Source of the DNA: Allohahella marinimesophila
GTDB lineage: Bacteria; Pseudomonadota; Gammaproteobacteria; Pseudomonadales; Oleiphilaceae
DNA length: 64,000 nt
Assembly: GCF_039538005.1 (NCBI RefSeq)
Contig: NZ_BAABBO010000009.1
Coordinates: 480,780 to 544,779, forward strand
Direction of reading: 5' to 3'
A model generated the notes under the pieces. The model was not told the DNA's origin. It did no database searches and saw only the letters and a program-made list of their open reading frames with translations. A program made the position numbers and the translations under genes. Below are positions 8,337 through 16,940 of the stretch, piece by piece (position 1 is the stretch's first letter; each line of letters begins with the position of its first letter).

Positions 8337-9275
8337 ATGAATAGAGCACTGACTTCGTTCTGCAATTATTTCGACAATGAGCACAAGTTGCTGTCGGTCG
8401 ATCAGAGCGACCATTCCGTCGACTGGCATCGCATACTGCCCTTTATATTTCTGCACCTGGCCTGCTTCGGCGTGATTCTGGTTGGCTGGTCTCCAGTGGC
8501 CGTCGGCGTGGCCATTGGCAGCTATCTGATTCGGATGTTCGCTATCACTGCCTTCTTCCATCGTTATTTCTCGCACAAGTCTTTCAGCACGTCCCGACCG
8601 GTTCAGTTCATCTTTGCCTTCCTCGGCACTGCAGCTACCCAGCGTGGTCCGCTCTGGTGGGCGGCGCATCATCGTGCCCACCATCGCACTGCTGATACCG
8701 ATGCCGACGCGCACTCACCGCTCAAGGGTTTCTGGTACAGCCACTGCGGCTGGTTTCTCAGTGGCGCTCATTTCGCCACGCGCGAAGAGCTCATCAAGGA
8801 TTTCGCCCGCTACCCCGAACTGAGATGGCTGGATCGTTACGACATGGCCGTGGCCGCCATATTCGGCACCAGCTTATGGTTGCTCGGAGAAGGTTTGGCC
8901 TGGCTGGTGCCGGAACTCGGCACCAGCGGCTGGCAACTGCTCATCTGGGGCTATTTCATCTCCACGGTTGCGCTCATACACGCCACACTGAGCATCAATT
9001 CGCTGGCGCACTGGTGGGGTCGTCGCCGTTATGACACGCGGGATGACTCCCGTAACAATCTCCTGCTGGCGCTGATTACGCTTGGCGAAGGCTGGCACAA
9101 CAACCATCACCATTATGCAGGCAGCGCACGGCAGGGTTTTTTCTGGTGGGAGCTGGATATCAGTTACCTGATTCTCAAGATGCTGTCCTGGACGGGGCTG
9201 GTGTGGAATCTCAAGCCCGTTCCGGACCGCAAGAAGTTTGCTCATAAACAGGTCGCCGGAGTGAAGAACAGATGA
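8337..9275 (+). CDS. acyl-CoA/fatty-acid desaturase (membrane di-iron)
   Basis: The ATG at 8337 gives 312 residues; a TTG at 8319 would add six. It is an integral membrane desaturase with three histidine boxes: HRYFSH (about 63), HRAHH (about 104) and HNNHHH (about 256), which bind the di-iron centre that introduces a cis double bond into a fatty acyl chain. Four to five hydrophobic segments are visible. As the first gene of the cassette it could create the unsaturated chains that the CFA-type methyltransferases downstream modify. The order with the following genes, all overlapping or closely spaced, indicates one operon. The desaturated position (probably delta-9) is not determined by the sequence. 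Confidence 0.92.
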   Translation: MNRALTSFCNYFDNEHKLLSVDQSDHSVDWHRILPFIFLHLACFGVILVGWSPVAVGVAIGSYLIRMFAITAFFHRYFSHKSFSTSRPVQFIFAFLGTAATQRGPLWWAAHHRAHHRTADTDADAHSPLKGFWYSHCGWFLSGAHFATREELIKDFARYPELRWLDRYDMAVAAIFGTSLWLLGEGLAWLVPELGTSGWQLLIWGYFISTVALIHATLSINSLAHWWGRRRYDTRDDSRNNLLLALITLGEGWHNNHHHYAGSARQGFFWWELDISYLILKMLSWTGLVWNLKPVPDRKKFAHKQVAGVKNR

Positions 9276-10627
9276 GATCGATCTACACAGGCCCAATGGC
9301 CCGCCAATCAGTATCTGGTCAGAAAATTGCCATTGTTGGTGCAGGCGTGTCCGGCCTCACCTGCGCCTTCTATCTGGCAGAACAGAATGAAGTCACGGTT
9401 TACGAAGCCAATGCCTATCTGGGCGGTCATACGGACACCCATGAGCTTCTTGACGATGGCCGTGCAGTCACCGTCGACTCAGGCTTCATCGTGTTCAACG
9501 AGTATAACTACACCGGTTTTACGCGGCTGCTGAACGCCTTGGGTGTCGAAAGCGAGCCCAGTGATATGAGCTTCAGTGTCGTCAATGAGGGCAGCGGCCT
9601 TGAATACGGTGCGGCTGGCCTGGCGAGATTATTTGCACAGAAGCGGAATCTGCTCAGTCCGCGCTTTTACCGAATGCTGAGGGATATCGTGCGCTTCTAT
9701 CGCGAAGCCCCAAGACTCCTTGACGACGCGGTAATACCTGAGAAGGCCGAGCTGTCGCTGGGTGACTACCTGGAGCGGGAACGTTATAGCCAGGACTTTA
9801 TCGAGAACCATATCCTGCCAATGGCCAGCGCCCTGTGGTCAGCGAGCTCACAGTCGATTCTGGCTTTCCCTGCCCGATACTTCGTCGCGTTCATGAACAA
9901 CCATCAGATGCTCAACCTGACCACCCGTCCCGAGTGGCGCGTGGTGAAAGGTGGGTCTTCCGCTTACGTCAAGGCGCTACGTGCGCAGTGCAGGGCGACA
10001 TTTCACTGCAACAGCAAGGTCGCCAGTGTTTCGCGCCAGGATGATGAAACACTTCGGGTTCGCCGTGCAGACGGTAGTGTCGAGATTTTCGATCAGGTCA
10101 TCTTTGCCTGCCACAGTGATCAGGCGCTTGATTGTCTTGAAGCGCCAAGCCAGGCAGAGCGCGAAGTCCTCGGAGCCATTCGATATCAGCCGAATCAGGC
10201 TATGGTGCATACCGACGTTTCAGTGCTGCCGGCCAGACGAAGTGCCTGGTCGAGCTGGAATGTCCGCATCGACAAGAGTAGTGAGCATGACTGTCGGGTC
10301 AGCTACTGGATGAACCTGTTGCAGAACATTCGTAGCGATACACAGTTCATCGTCAGCCTCAATATGGCCGATCGAATCGATCCTTCGAAGATCCTTGCCG
10401 AACGCCATTACAGCCACCCCATATATGACGCGGGCACTATAGCGGCCCAGCGTCGCCGAGGCGACATCAATGGTAGCGACGGCATCTGGTACGCAGGCGC
10501 CTACTGGGGCTGGGGCTTCCACGAAGACGGTGTACGTAGCGCACTCGATGTTATCGATGGCCTCGCCCATCAGCAGTCCAGCCGACCGGAGTCGCGGAAA
10601 GTCGAGTTTGGTATCCATGCAGCCTGA
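9272..10627 (+). CDS. FAD-dependent amine-oxidase-like oxidoreductase
   Basis: 451 residues; the ATGA at 9272 overlaps the desaturase stop, suggesting translational coupling (a second ATG at 9296 is possible). A Rossmann FAD-binding motif is visible at about 18-36 (IAIVGAGVSGLTCAFYLAE), followed by the GGHTDTHE and VDSGFIVFNEYNY blocks, typical of the NAD(P)-binding/FAD proteins always found next to DUF1365 and CFA-synthase-like genes. The C-terminus has the matching FAD segment (IWYAGAYWGWGFHEDG). A flavin-dependent desaturation or oxidation of a fatty acyl chain is plausible. Enzymes of this kind take part in furan fatty acid formation in alphaproteobacteria, but assigning that reaction here is inference. 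Confidence 0.9.
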   Translation: MRSIYTGPMARQSVSGQKIAIVGAGVSGLTCAFYLAEQNEVTVYEANAYLGGHTDTHELLDDGRAVTVDSGFIVFNEYNYTGFTRLLNALGVESEPSDMSFSVVNEGSGLEYGAAGLARLFAQKRNLLSPRFYRMLRDIVRFYREAPRLLDDAVIPEKAELSLGDYLERERYSQDFIENHILPMASALWSASSQSILAFPARYFVAFMNNHQMLNLTTRPEWRVVKGGSSAYVKALRAQCRATFHCNSKVASVSRQDDETLRVRRADGSVEIFDQVIFACHSDQALDCLEAPSQAEREVLGAIRYQPNQAMVHTDVSVLPARRSAWSSWNVRIDKSSEHDCRVSYWMNLLQNIRSDTQFIVSLNMADRIDPSKILAERHYSHPIYDAGTIAAQRRRGDINGSDGIWYAGAYWGWGFHEDGVRSALDVIDGLAHQQSSRPESRKVEFGIHAA

Positions 10628-11519
10628 TACCTCGCCAGGCCATGCCGGCATGATGGCCAGCGGGCGCATGATGCACCGGCGCTTCAAACCACGGACGCAT
10701 AGCTTCAGCTACCGTCTGTGCCTCTGCTGGCTCGATCTCGACCACACCGAGCGGCTCAATCATCTACCGTTCTGGTCGGCGGACGGGCAAACCCTTTGGC
10801 AGCGGCTTGCGCTGATGCAGTTCCGACAGACTGATTATTTCTGGCCAGAGAACGAGGTCAGTCAGCCTGCCGACAGGTCCACGCCGCTCAAGCAGCGCCT
10901 GCTCGCGTGGATAGCCGCACATCCCGACGGTGTTGATCTCGACATTGCCCGGGTGGTCCTCTGCGGACAACTCCGGCAGTGGGGGTATTGCTTCAATCCA
11001 GTCGTGTTCTTCATGTGTTATGACGCCGATGGCCAGATCATCGCCATCGTGTCCGAAATTACCAATACGCCGTGGAACGAACGACACGCCTATCTGCACA
11101 GGGTCGATGGCCAGCATCCGATGCGGCTGAGGTTCAGCTTCAGCAAGGCTTTCCATGTCTCGCCATTCATGCCGATGAACCAGCGATACGAGTGGCGCTT
11201 CGCAGTGAGCGAGAGTCTTTTCGCCGTACACATGAATCTGTGGGAAGACGACACCAACCAGCAAGGAGACGTCGAGCGCAGCGAGCGGGTTTTCGATGCC
11301 TCCATGCAGCTCGCACTCGAACCGCTCACTGCAGCTCGCGCCATCCGACAACCGCTGGTGTATCCACTTCAAACCGCAGGCCTTGTGTTTGCGATTTACT
11401 GGCAGGCCTTGCGTCTGTATCTCAAGCGAATTCCCTTCTTCTCCAATCCGCACACCCGCAAGTCTGCCGTTGAGAATGAAGGTATACAGGCCGTGCATCA
11501 GGGAGTACCACATGATTGA
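10617..11519 (+). CDS. DUF1365 domain-containing protein
   Basis: The start chosen is the ATG at 10617, 11 bp inside the preceding gene, giving 300 residues; a longer frame from 10470 would run through the FAD gene. Characteristic DUF1365 blocks are present: HRRFKPRTHSFSYRLCL (about 20-36), the G-Y-x-F-N-P-V block (GYCFNPVVFF), EITNTPWNERHAY, and KAFHVSPFMPM. The family is nearly always next to FAD oxidoreductase and CFA-synthase-like genes, and its reaction is unknown. The end overlaps the next start by 8 bp, so the genes are probably translated together. Confidence 0.88.
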   Translation: MQPDTSPGHAGMMASGRMMHRRFKPRTHSFSYRLCLCWLDLDHTERLNHLPFWSADGQTLWQRLALMQFRQTDYFWPENEVSQPADRSTPLKQRLLAWIAAHPDGVDLDIARVVLCGQLRQWGYCFNPVVFFMCYDADGQIIAIVSEITNTPWNERHAYLHRVDGQHPMRLRFSFSKAFHVSPFMPMNQRYEWRFAVSESLFAVHMNLWEDDTNQQGDVERSERVFDASMQLALEPLTAARAIRQPLVYPLQTAGLVFAIYWQALRLYLKRIPFFSNPHTRKSAVENEGIQAVHQGVPHD

Positions 11520-12771
11520 TTCCATCGTTACCACACAGGCCGCTGTGCCATCGAGCCTGGCCCGTTATTTCTTCTTCAAGCTGCTCGAACGGGTCAGCTT
11601 CGGTGAACTTCGCGTTGTTGAGCGGCTGGCTGACGGTGAGGAACAGCTGACCGTGGTGGGTGCCTCTACGGACCAATCGACTGAGGCCGTCACGCTCACC
11701 ATTCTTGACGACCGCTGCTACGGCATGATCATGCTCGGCGGGGTCAACGGCGCGGCCGAAGCCTTCATGAGCGGGTTTTGGACCACAGACGATCTTGTCG
11801 CCCTCATGCAGCTGATGCTGCGTAACCGAACTGCCATGGACAGTATGGATTCTCTGTTCTCGAAGTTCAGTCGCAAGTCTGCAGAGATCTGGCATGCCAT
11901 GCGCAAGAACACGCTCTCGGGTTCGCGCAAGAACATCAGCGCGCACTACGACCTTGGGAACGACTTTTTCAGGTTATTTCTCGACGAACGCCTGATGTAT
12001 TCCTCGGCCTTTTTCGCACAGCCGGCTCTGAGTCATGCCGAAGCGAGCGCGAAGCTGTCGGAAGCCAGCACTGCCAAGCTTGATAAGATCTGCCGCGCGC
12101 TCGACCTCAAGCCCAACGACCATCTGGTCGAAATTGGCACCGGCTGGGGCAGCATGGCGGTCTACGCCGCGAAACATTTTGGATGCCGCGTGACCACGAC
12201 CACCATATCCAATGAGCAGTTTCTGGCAGCAAAAGCCCTGGTGGCCGAAGCGGGACTCGAAGATCGCGTGGTCGTCTTGTGTGAAGACTACCGTGATCTC
12301 ACTGGCAGCTATAACAAGCTGGTGTCGGTAGAAATGGTAGAGGCCGTGGGTCATCAGTTTATCGATGGCTACTTTGCCTGCATCGAAAAGTTGCTCAAGC
12401 CCGGCGGTACGGCGGTGTTGCAGGCCATCACGATAGAAGACTGGCGTTACGAAGCGGCCGTCCACTCGGTCGACTTCATCAAGCGGTACATATTCCCTGG
12501 CAGCTTCATTCCCTGTCCGAGTGTGCTGATCAACAGTGCTGCCGCCGCCGGTTTGCGCCTGCAACGTTTCGACGATTTTGGGCTCAGCTACGCCGCTACG
12601 ATACAGGCCTGGACCTATCGCTTCCGTAACGCACTGGACGATGTGCGAAGCCAGGGTTTCGACGAGCGCTTCATACGCATGTGGTTCTTCTACCTGGCCT
12701 ACTGTGAGGGCGGATTCAGGGAGCGCAGTATTTCAGTAGCGCACCTGACCTGGGAGAAGCCCGCGTCATGA
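11512..12771 (+). CDS. cfa: cyclopropane-fatty-acyl-phospholipid synthase family protein
   Basis: 419 residues from the ATG at 11512, preceded by AGGGAG. The N-terminal domain (about 1-130) resembles the lipid-binding domain of CFA synthase. From about 140 the S-adenosylmethionine methyltransferase domain follows, with SAHYDLGNDFFRLFLDERLMYSSAFF, the SAM motif LVEIGTGWGSMAVYAAK and VSVEMVEAVGHQF. CFA synthase adds a methylene from SAM to a cis double bond of membrane lipids. This longer form, grouped with DUF1365, is usual in such clusters and may make a different methylated product. It overlaps the DUF1365 gene at its start and the DUF1295 gene at its stop (ATGA at 12768). Confidence 0.9.
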   Translation: MIDSIVTTQAAVPSSLARYFFFKLLERVSFGELRVVERLADGEEQLTVVGASTDQSTEAVTLTILDDRCYGMIMLGGVNGAAEAFMSGFWTTDDLVALMQLMLRNRTAMDSMDSLFSKFSRKSAEIWHAMRKNTLSGSRKNISAHYDLGNDFFRLFLDERLMYSSAFFAQPALSHAEASAKLSEASTAKLDKICRALDLKPNDHLVEIGTGWGSMAVYAAKHFGCRVTTTTISNEQFLAAKALVAEAGLEDRVVVLCEDYRDLTGSYNKLVSVEMVEAVGHQFIDGYFACIEKLLKPGGTAVLQAITIEDWRYEAAVHSVDFIKRYIFPGSFIPCPSVLINSAAAAGLRLQRFDDFGLSYAATIQAWTYRFRNALDDVRSQGFDERFIRMWFFYLAYCEGGFRERSISVAHLTWEKPAS

Positions 12772-13556
12772 GCATTGTCGAAGATTACACCGCGCTTTGG
12801 GTGATCCCCCTGCTGATGCTGCCCATCTTTCTCATTGGCTGGCTGGTGCAACTGAAAAAGAAGAACGCCAGCTGGGTCGATGTTATCTGGGCCCTGGGCG
12901 TTGCCGTCTGCGGCGGGCTGGCCGCTGTGCTCGGTGGCGGCGATCCTGCGCTGAGAATGCTGATTGGGGCCATCTATCTGGTCTGGTTTGGCCGCCTGGG
13001 TTGGCATCTGCTGACTCGGGTAGCCGGTGACGAGCATGAGGATGGCCGATATGCGCATATGCGCGATTGGGCCGGAGCCAAGGCGCCGTGGCTCTTTCTG
13101 CTGTTTTACATCATGCAAGCCAGCTGGGTGAGCATCTTCACACTGCCTGCAGTAGTGGTGGCTAATGGCGCGTTACCACCCTTCTGGGCGCTCATCGTCG
13201 GCCTGCTGATCATTGTGATCGCCTGGGTCGGTGAATCGTTGGCCGACCGGCAGCTGGCTGCCTTCAAACGCGAGTCCGGCAACAGCGGCAAGACCTGTCG
13301 AAAGGGCCTCTGGCGTTACTCACGGCATCCGAACTATTTCTTTGAGTGGCTGCAGTGGTTCGGCTACCCGCTACTGGGTCTGCAGGCAGCTTATGGCGAC
13401 CTGCTCTGGCTCGCGCCCCTCATCGTCTTCGTTTTTCTGTATTACGTCACCGGTATTCCCTTCACCGAGAGGCAGGCTATTCGCAGCCGTGGTGACGACT
13501 ATCGGCAGTACCAACGCACTACCTCGATGTTCTTTCCATGGAGACCCAAAACATGA
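12768..13556 (+). CDS. DUF1295 membrane protein (steroid 5-alpha-reductase-like)
   Basis: 262 residues with about seven membrane segments. The N-terminal half has the W-x-D-V-x-W-x-L-G signature (SWVDVIWALG). The C-terminal half carries the reductase/isoprenylcysteine-methyltransferase-like motif GLWRYSRHPNYFFEWLQWFGYPLLG and the closing GDDYRQYQRTTSMFFPW. Related proteins reduce double bonds using NADPH. In this cluster it could reduce or methylate an unsaturated acyl intermediate, which is inferred only from context. It starts inside the stop of the CFA-synthase-like gene and its TGA overlaps the next ATG. Confidence 0.9.
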   Translation: MSIVEDYTALWVIPLLMLPIFLIGWLVQLKKKNASWVDVIWALGVAVCGGLAAVLGGGDPALRMLIGAIYLVWFGRLGWHLLTRVAGDEHEDGRYAHMRDWAGAKAPWLFLLFYIMQASWVSIFTLPAVVVANGALPPFWALIVGLLIIVIAWVGESLADRQLAAFKRESGNSGKTCRKGLWRYSRHPNYFFEWLQWFGYPLLGLQAAYGDLLWLAPLIVFVFLYYVTGIPFTERQAIRSRGDDYRQYQRTTSMFFPWRPKT

Positions 13557-14584
13557 ACGTGATCAAACTTGCAGAAGATGGCTGGTTGCCCGACTTGATG
13601 ATCCGCTTCGGCATTCGACGTCTGTGCGTCGATCGGCTCAAGACTGAAAAACGCCTGTTGAAAAACAGCAATAATCATTTTCAACAGCGATTGCAGAGCC
13701 TGCGTGAAAGTCCCATCGCCATTGAAACCGAAGCGGCCAACGCTCAGCACTACGAGGTGCCAGCCAGCTTTTATGAGCATGTGCTAGGCAAACACCTGAA
13801 ATACAGTGCCTGCCTGTTCAACTCGCCGCAGGATTCGCTCGACGACGCAGAACAGGCAATGCTGGCGCTGTATTGTGACAGGGCGGCGCTCGAAAACGGT
13901 CAGCGGATTCTCGATCTCGGTTGTGGCTGGGGCTCGTTGAGTCTGTTCATGGCCGCGCGTTTCCCCGAGTCGAACATTACGGGCGTGTCGAATTCCGCTT
14001 CGCAGCGTGACCACATCATGGAGCAGGCTCGTCTCCGGGGTCTGCGTAACCTTGACATCATCACCTGCGACGTCAATCAACTTGATCTCGATGAGGGCAT
14101 GTTCGATCGCGTGGTGTCGGTCGAAATGCTTGAGCACGTGAGGAATTATCAGAATCTGTTCGAGAATATCAGCAAGTGGTTGACCCATGATGGTCTGTTT
14201 TTCGCACATATCTTCTGTCATCAGGAACTGATGTATCCCTTCGAAGCCGAAGGCAGCAGCAACTGGATGGGTCGCCATTTCTTTACCGGTGGACTGATGC
14301 CCGCCGTGGATACTTTCAGTCACTTCAACGACCATCTGCTGATCGAACAGCAGTGGCTGGTCAATGGCACGAATTACGCCCTGACCGCTGAGCGCTGGCT
14401 GGAGAATCTCGATCGCAACCGGACGCAGATAGAGTCGGCATTTCGCGCCACACTGGGCGAGAAAGAGGCTACAGTATGGATACAGCGCTGGCGAATGTTC
14501 TTCATGGCCTGTGCCGAACTATTTGGATATAACGATGGCAATGAATGGCTGGTTGGTCATTACCTGTTCTGTAAGCGAAGCTGA
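13553..14584 (+). CDS. SAM-dependent CFA-type methyltransferase
   Basis: The ATG at 13553 (GGAGA nine bases upstream, ATGA overlap with the previous stop) gives 343 residues; an ATG at 13538 would add five. It has a Q-H-Y-E-V-P-A-x-F-Y block, the SAM motif ILDLGCGWGSLSLFMA (about 118-133) and VVSVEMLEHVRNY. It belongs to the shorter methyltransferase group related to CFA synthase, a second such enzyme in this operon. Homologues in furan fatty acid pathways methylate an unsaturated chain (UfaM type); whether this is that enzyme cannot be decided without alignment. The stop is 9 bp before the histidine kinase start. Confidence 0.88.
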   Translation: MNVIKLAEDGWLPDLMIRFGIRRLCVDRLKTEKRLLKNSNNHFQQRLQSLRESPIAIETEAANAQHYEVPASFYEHVLGKHLKYSACLFNSPQDSLDDAEQAMLALYCDRAALENGQRILDLGCGWGSLSLFMAARFPESNITGVSNSASQRDHIMEQARLRGLRNLDIITCDVNQLDLDEGMFDRVVSVEMLEHVRNYQNLFENISKWLTHDGLFFAHIFCHQELMYPFEAEGSSNWMGRHFFTGGLMPAVDTFSHFNDHLLIEQQWLVNGTNYALTAERWLENLDRNRTQIESAFRATLGEKEATVWIQRWRMFFMACAELFGYNDGNEWLVGHYLFCKRS

Positions 14585-14593
14585 GTCAGGCCT

Positions 14594-16030
14594 GTGCAGT
14601 CCCTCCGTGTGGCCAGGGTCGTTTCTGCTGTGAGACGGCCGGCCCGTCTGACTGCAAAGTCGGCCCAGGAGGGGATACAGCGTCGTCTCATCAGAGTGTT
14701 TGCCCTGCAGGCTGCACTGGTGAGTGCGGCCACGATGCTGGGTGTCTATACCGCCTACATCGTCGCCGAGCAGGTGCTCGTCAGGCAGGCGCTCGAAGGC
14801 GAAGCCGCTCACTTTCGCGAGATGCGGCAGGCGAACCCGGAGTTCCAGCTGCCCCATACCAAGAATATGCGCGTCTATCTACACACGCTGACGCCAGAAC
14901 CATCCTTCGGCGAACTGGCGGCCTTGCCATCAGGCCAGTCTCTGGAGGCCAAGGTGCCAGCCGAGTTACTGAAGCTCCAGCCTGGCTATGGACGTGTCGA
15001 GCTGCACGGGCGTGAACCGCTGGTACTCGTCACCGATGACGGCAATCAGAGGCTCTATCTGGTGTTCAGGGAGGACCAGATTTCGAAGCTCGCCTTCTTT
15101 TTCGGCGTTGCGCCGCTCACCCTTGTGCTCATCCTGATTTATACCGCTTCATGGTTCACGTTCAGGCAATCACAGCGGGTCATTTCACCAGTCAGCAATC
15201 TGGCACGGCTAGTAGAGGATTCCACCCGCGACGATGCTGGATCGCTAGGCGATGTCATCCAGGCCTGTCGTGGAGAAAATGCCGATATCGATAGTCTCGT
15301 CGAGGCCCTGACCCACTATTCCGAACGCATCGCCGGTTTCATTGCCCGAGAGCGGAACTTCACCCGGGACGCTTCGCATGAATTGCGCACGCCGCTGAGC
15401 GTGATCAAGGCCTGTGTCGATGTATTGCAACAACCGGGGGCTAGCCCTGAACGTCAACCTGAGCTGATTCAGCGGATTCGTGATACCACCCTGCAAATGG
15501 AGGAGATCATCGAAACCCTGCTGCGGCTCGCGCGCGAGTCGGATGCGATTCGCGGAGACGGTATCAAGGGTGAGCAATCCCTGGTTGATGTCAGTGCCCT
15601 CGTCCGCTCAGTGCTGCAGCAGACACAGAAGGCGCTCAAGGCTGAGCACATCGAAGTCTGTGTGGAAGGGCAGGCGCCATTGACTCTGATGGCCGAAGAA
15701 ACAGCGCTGCGCATCATTTTTGGCAATCTACTGAAAAACGCGCTGACGTATTCTACTGCCACGCCTTCAGGTAGTTGTGAAGTAAAGGTGACCATTCTGC
15801 ATGATCGGGTCATCATCGAAGACAATGGCGTCGGAATGAGCGAGGCCCAGATGAAGCGGGCTTTCGAGCCATATTATCGCGCCAACGATCAGCGCTCATC
15901 GGAAGGGCTGGCGACAGGCTACGGGCTTGGTTTGTCGATTGTCTCAGGACTTTGTGCGCGCTTCGGCTATCGGGTTGAGGCCCAGAGTGCCGAAGGCGAG
16001 GGCACCACGATGACGATTCACTTCAGCTGA
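14594..16030 (+). CDS. sensor histidine kinase
   Basis: 478 residues from a GTG at 14594; other GTG codons within 40 bases are possible. The order is an N-terminal membrane helix (about 37-60), a periplasmic segment of about 110 residues, a second helix (about 170-195), a HAMP-like linker, a HisKA domain with His262 in RDASHELRTPLS, and an ATPase domain with the N box (NLLKNALTY), DNGVGMS and GYGLGLSIV. It should autophosphorylate and pass the phosphate to a response regulator. It is placed 9 bp after the methyltransferase gene and so is probably the last gene of the lipid operon. The matching regulator is encoded convergently right after it. A membrane-lipid or envelope cue would be logical but is not shown. 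Confidence 0.92.
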   Translation: MQSLRVARVVSAVRRPARLTAKSAQEGIQRRLIRVFALQAALVSAATMLGVYTAYIVAEQVLVRQALEGEAAHFREMRQANPEFQLPHTKNMRVYLHTLTPEPSFGELAALPSGQSLEAKVPAELLKLQPGYGRVELHGREPLVLVTDDGNQRLYLVFREDQISKLAFFFGVAPLTLVLILIYTASWFTFRQSQRVISPVSNLARLVEDSTRDDAGSLGDVIQACRGENADIDSLVEALTHYSERIAGFIARERNFTRDASHELRTPLSVIKACVDVLQQPGASPERQPELIQRIRDTTLQMEEIIETLLRLARESDAIRGDGIKGEQSLVDVSALVRSVLQQTQKALKAEHIEVCVEGQAPLTLMAEETALRIIFGNLLKNALTYSTATPSGSCEVKVTILHDRVIIEDNGVGMSEAQMKRAFEPYYRANDQRSSEGLATGYGLGLSIVSGLCARFGYRVEAQSAEGEGTTMTIHFS

Positions 16031-16744
16031 TTACCCGGTCTGCCCGAGCAGGCGTATCCCGAAGCCCTGACGACTTTCGATCATCGCTGTTGCGAAGGGT
16101 TTGTCCACGACCTGGCGAAGCTGATAGAGATGGCTGCGCAGCGTATCGCTATCGGGGAGGGCATCTCCCCATATTTCCTGCTCGAGATTTTCCTTGGCAA
16201 TATAGCCCGGGCTCTGGCGCGCCAGAGCCAGCAGGATGCGATAGCCAGTAGGCGTCAGCTTCAGTCCGGTGCCGGCACGGGTCACGCTTTGAGCTCGCAC
16301 ATCGATACGCAGGTCACCAACTTCAAGCGGCTTCTGTTCCAGCGCTCCTGACTGGCGTCTGGTCATGGCCAGGAGTCGGGCCTGTAGCTCAGGCAGGTCA
16401 AAAGGCTTGACCAGATAATCGTCTGCCCCAGCTTCGAAACCTTTCAGCTTGTCTTCCAGCGCATCCCTGGCTGTGAGCATCAGTATCGGCACCGTCACAC
16501 CAACATCCCTGCGGAGACGCTCACACACATCGAGGCCACTCAGGCCAGGCAGCATGACGTCCAGGATGATCACGTCATAGCGGTTAGTGTTGGCCAGATG
16601 AAGACCGGTAGCGCCTTCAGACGCGTAGTCGACAATGAATCCCGCATTTTCCAGAAACAGACAGACTGTCTGGGCGAGCGCAAGGTGATCTTCCACCAGC
16701 AGTACGCTTGGCGCGCTTCGTGATCCTGGTCCAATAGACGGCAT
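16031..16744 (-). CDS. OmpR-family response regulator
   Basis: 237 residues, usual length. The receiver domain has the acidic pair ED at 18-19, phospho-acceptor Asp62 (ILDVMLPGLSG), the T of MLTARD and the K of LVKPFD. The C-terminal winged helix (about 140-230) includes LTPTGYRILLAL and the recognition-helix region DTLRSHLYQLRQVVDKPF. The start ATG at 16744 has AGGTGA seven bases upstream. Its stop touches the kinase stop with no base between, so kinase and regulator are encoded tail-to-tail. It probably binds the paired GTGAA repeats in the divergent lipid promoter; this is inference from family and location. Confidence 0.92.
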   Translation of the reverse strand: MPSIGPGSRSAPSVLLVEDHLALAQTVCLFLENAGFIVDYASEGATGLHLANTNRYDVIILDVMLPGLSGLDVCERLRRDVGVTVPILMLTARDALEDKLKGFEAGADDYLVKPFDLPELQARLLAMTRRQSGALEQKPLEVGDLRIDVRAQSVTRAGTGLKLTPTGYRILLALARQSPGYIAKENLEQEIWGDALPDSDTLRSHLYQLRQVVDKPFATAMIESRQGFGIRLLGQTG

Positions 16745-16940
16745 GGCGAGCGGTCACCTGTACTTGGGCTGCGCCAGGGGGGCGCGCTTCGGGGGCGTAA
16801 CTGCAAAAAGACCCAGGCGTAGGCAAGGTCTTCAGCTATGCGGCATACTTGACAGAAGATATACCAGATCGAGCTGGTGACGCAATTTCCTCCACGGCGA
16901 CATGTGGATGCCCCGACACTGACCTATCAAGGATCCAGAC

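Noticed and set aside
16849..16877. TTGACA at 16849 as a zwf promoter
   Set aside because: No acceptable minus-10 at 16-18 bp; the nearby ATATAC is too close.
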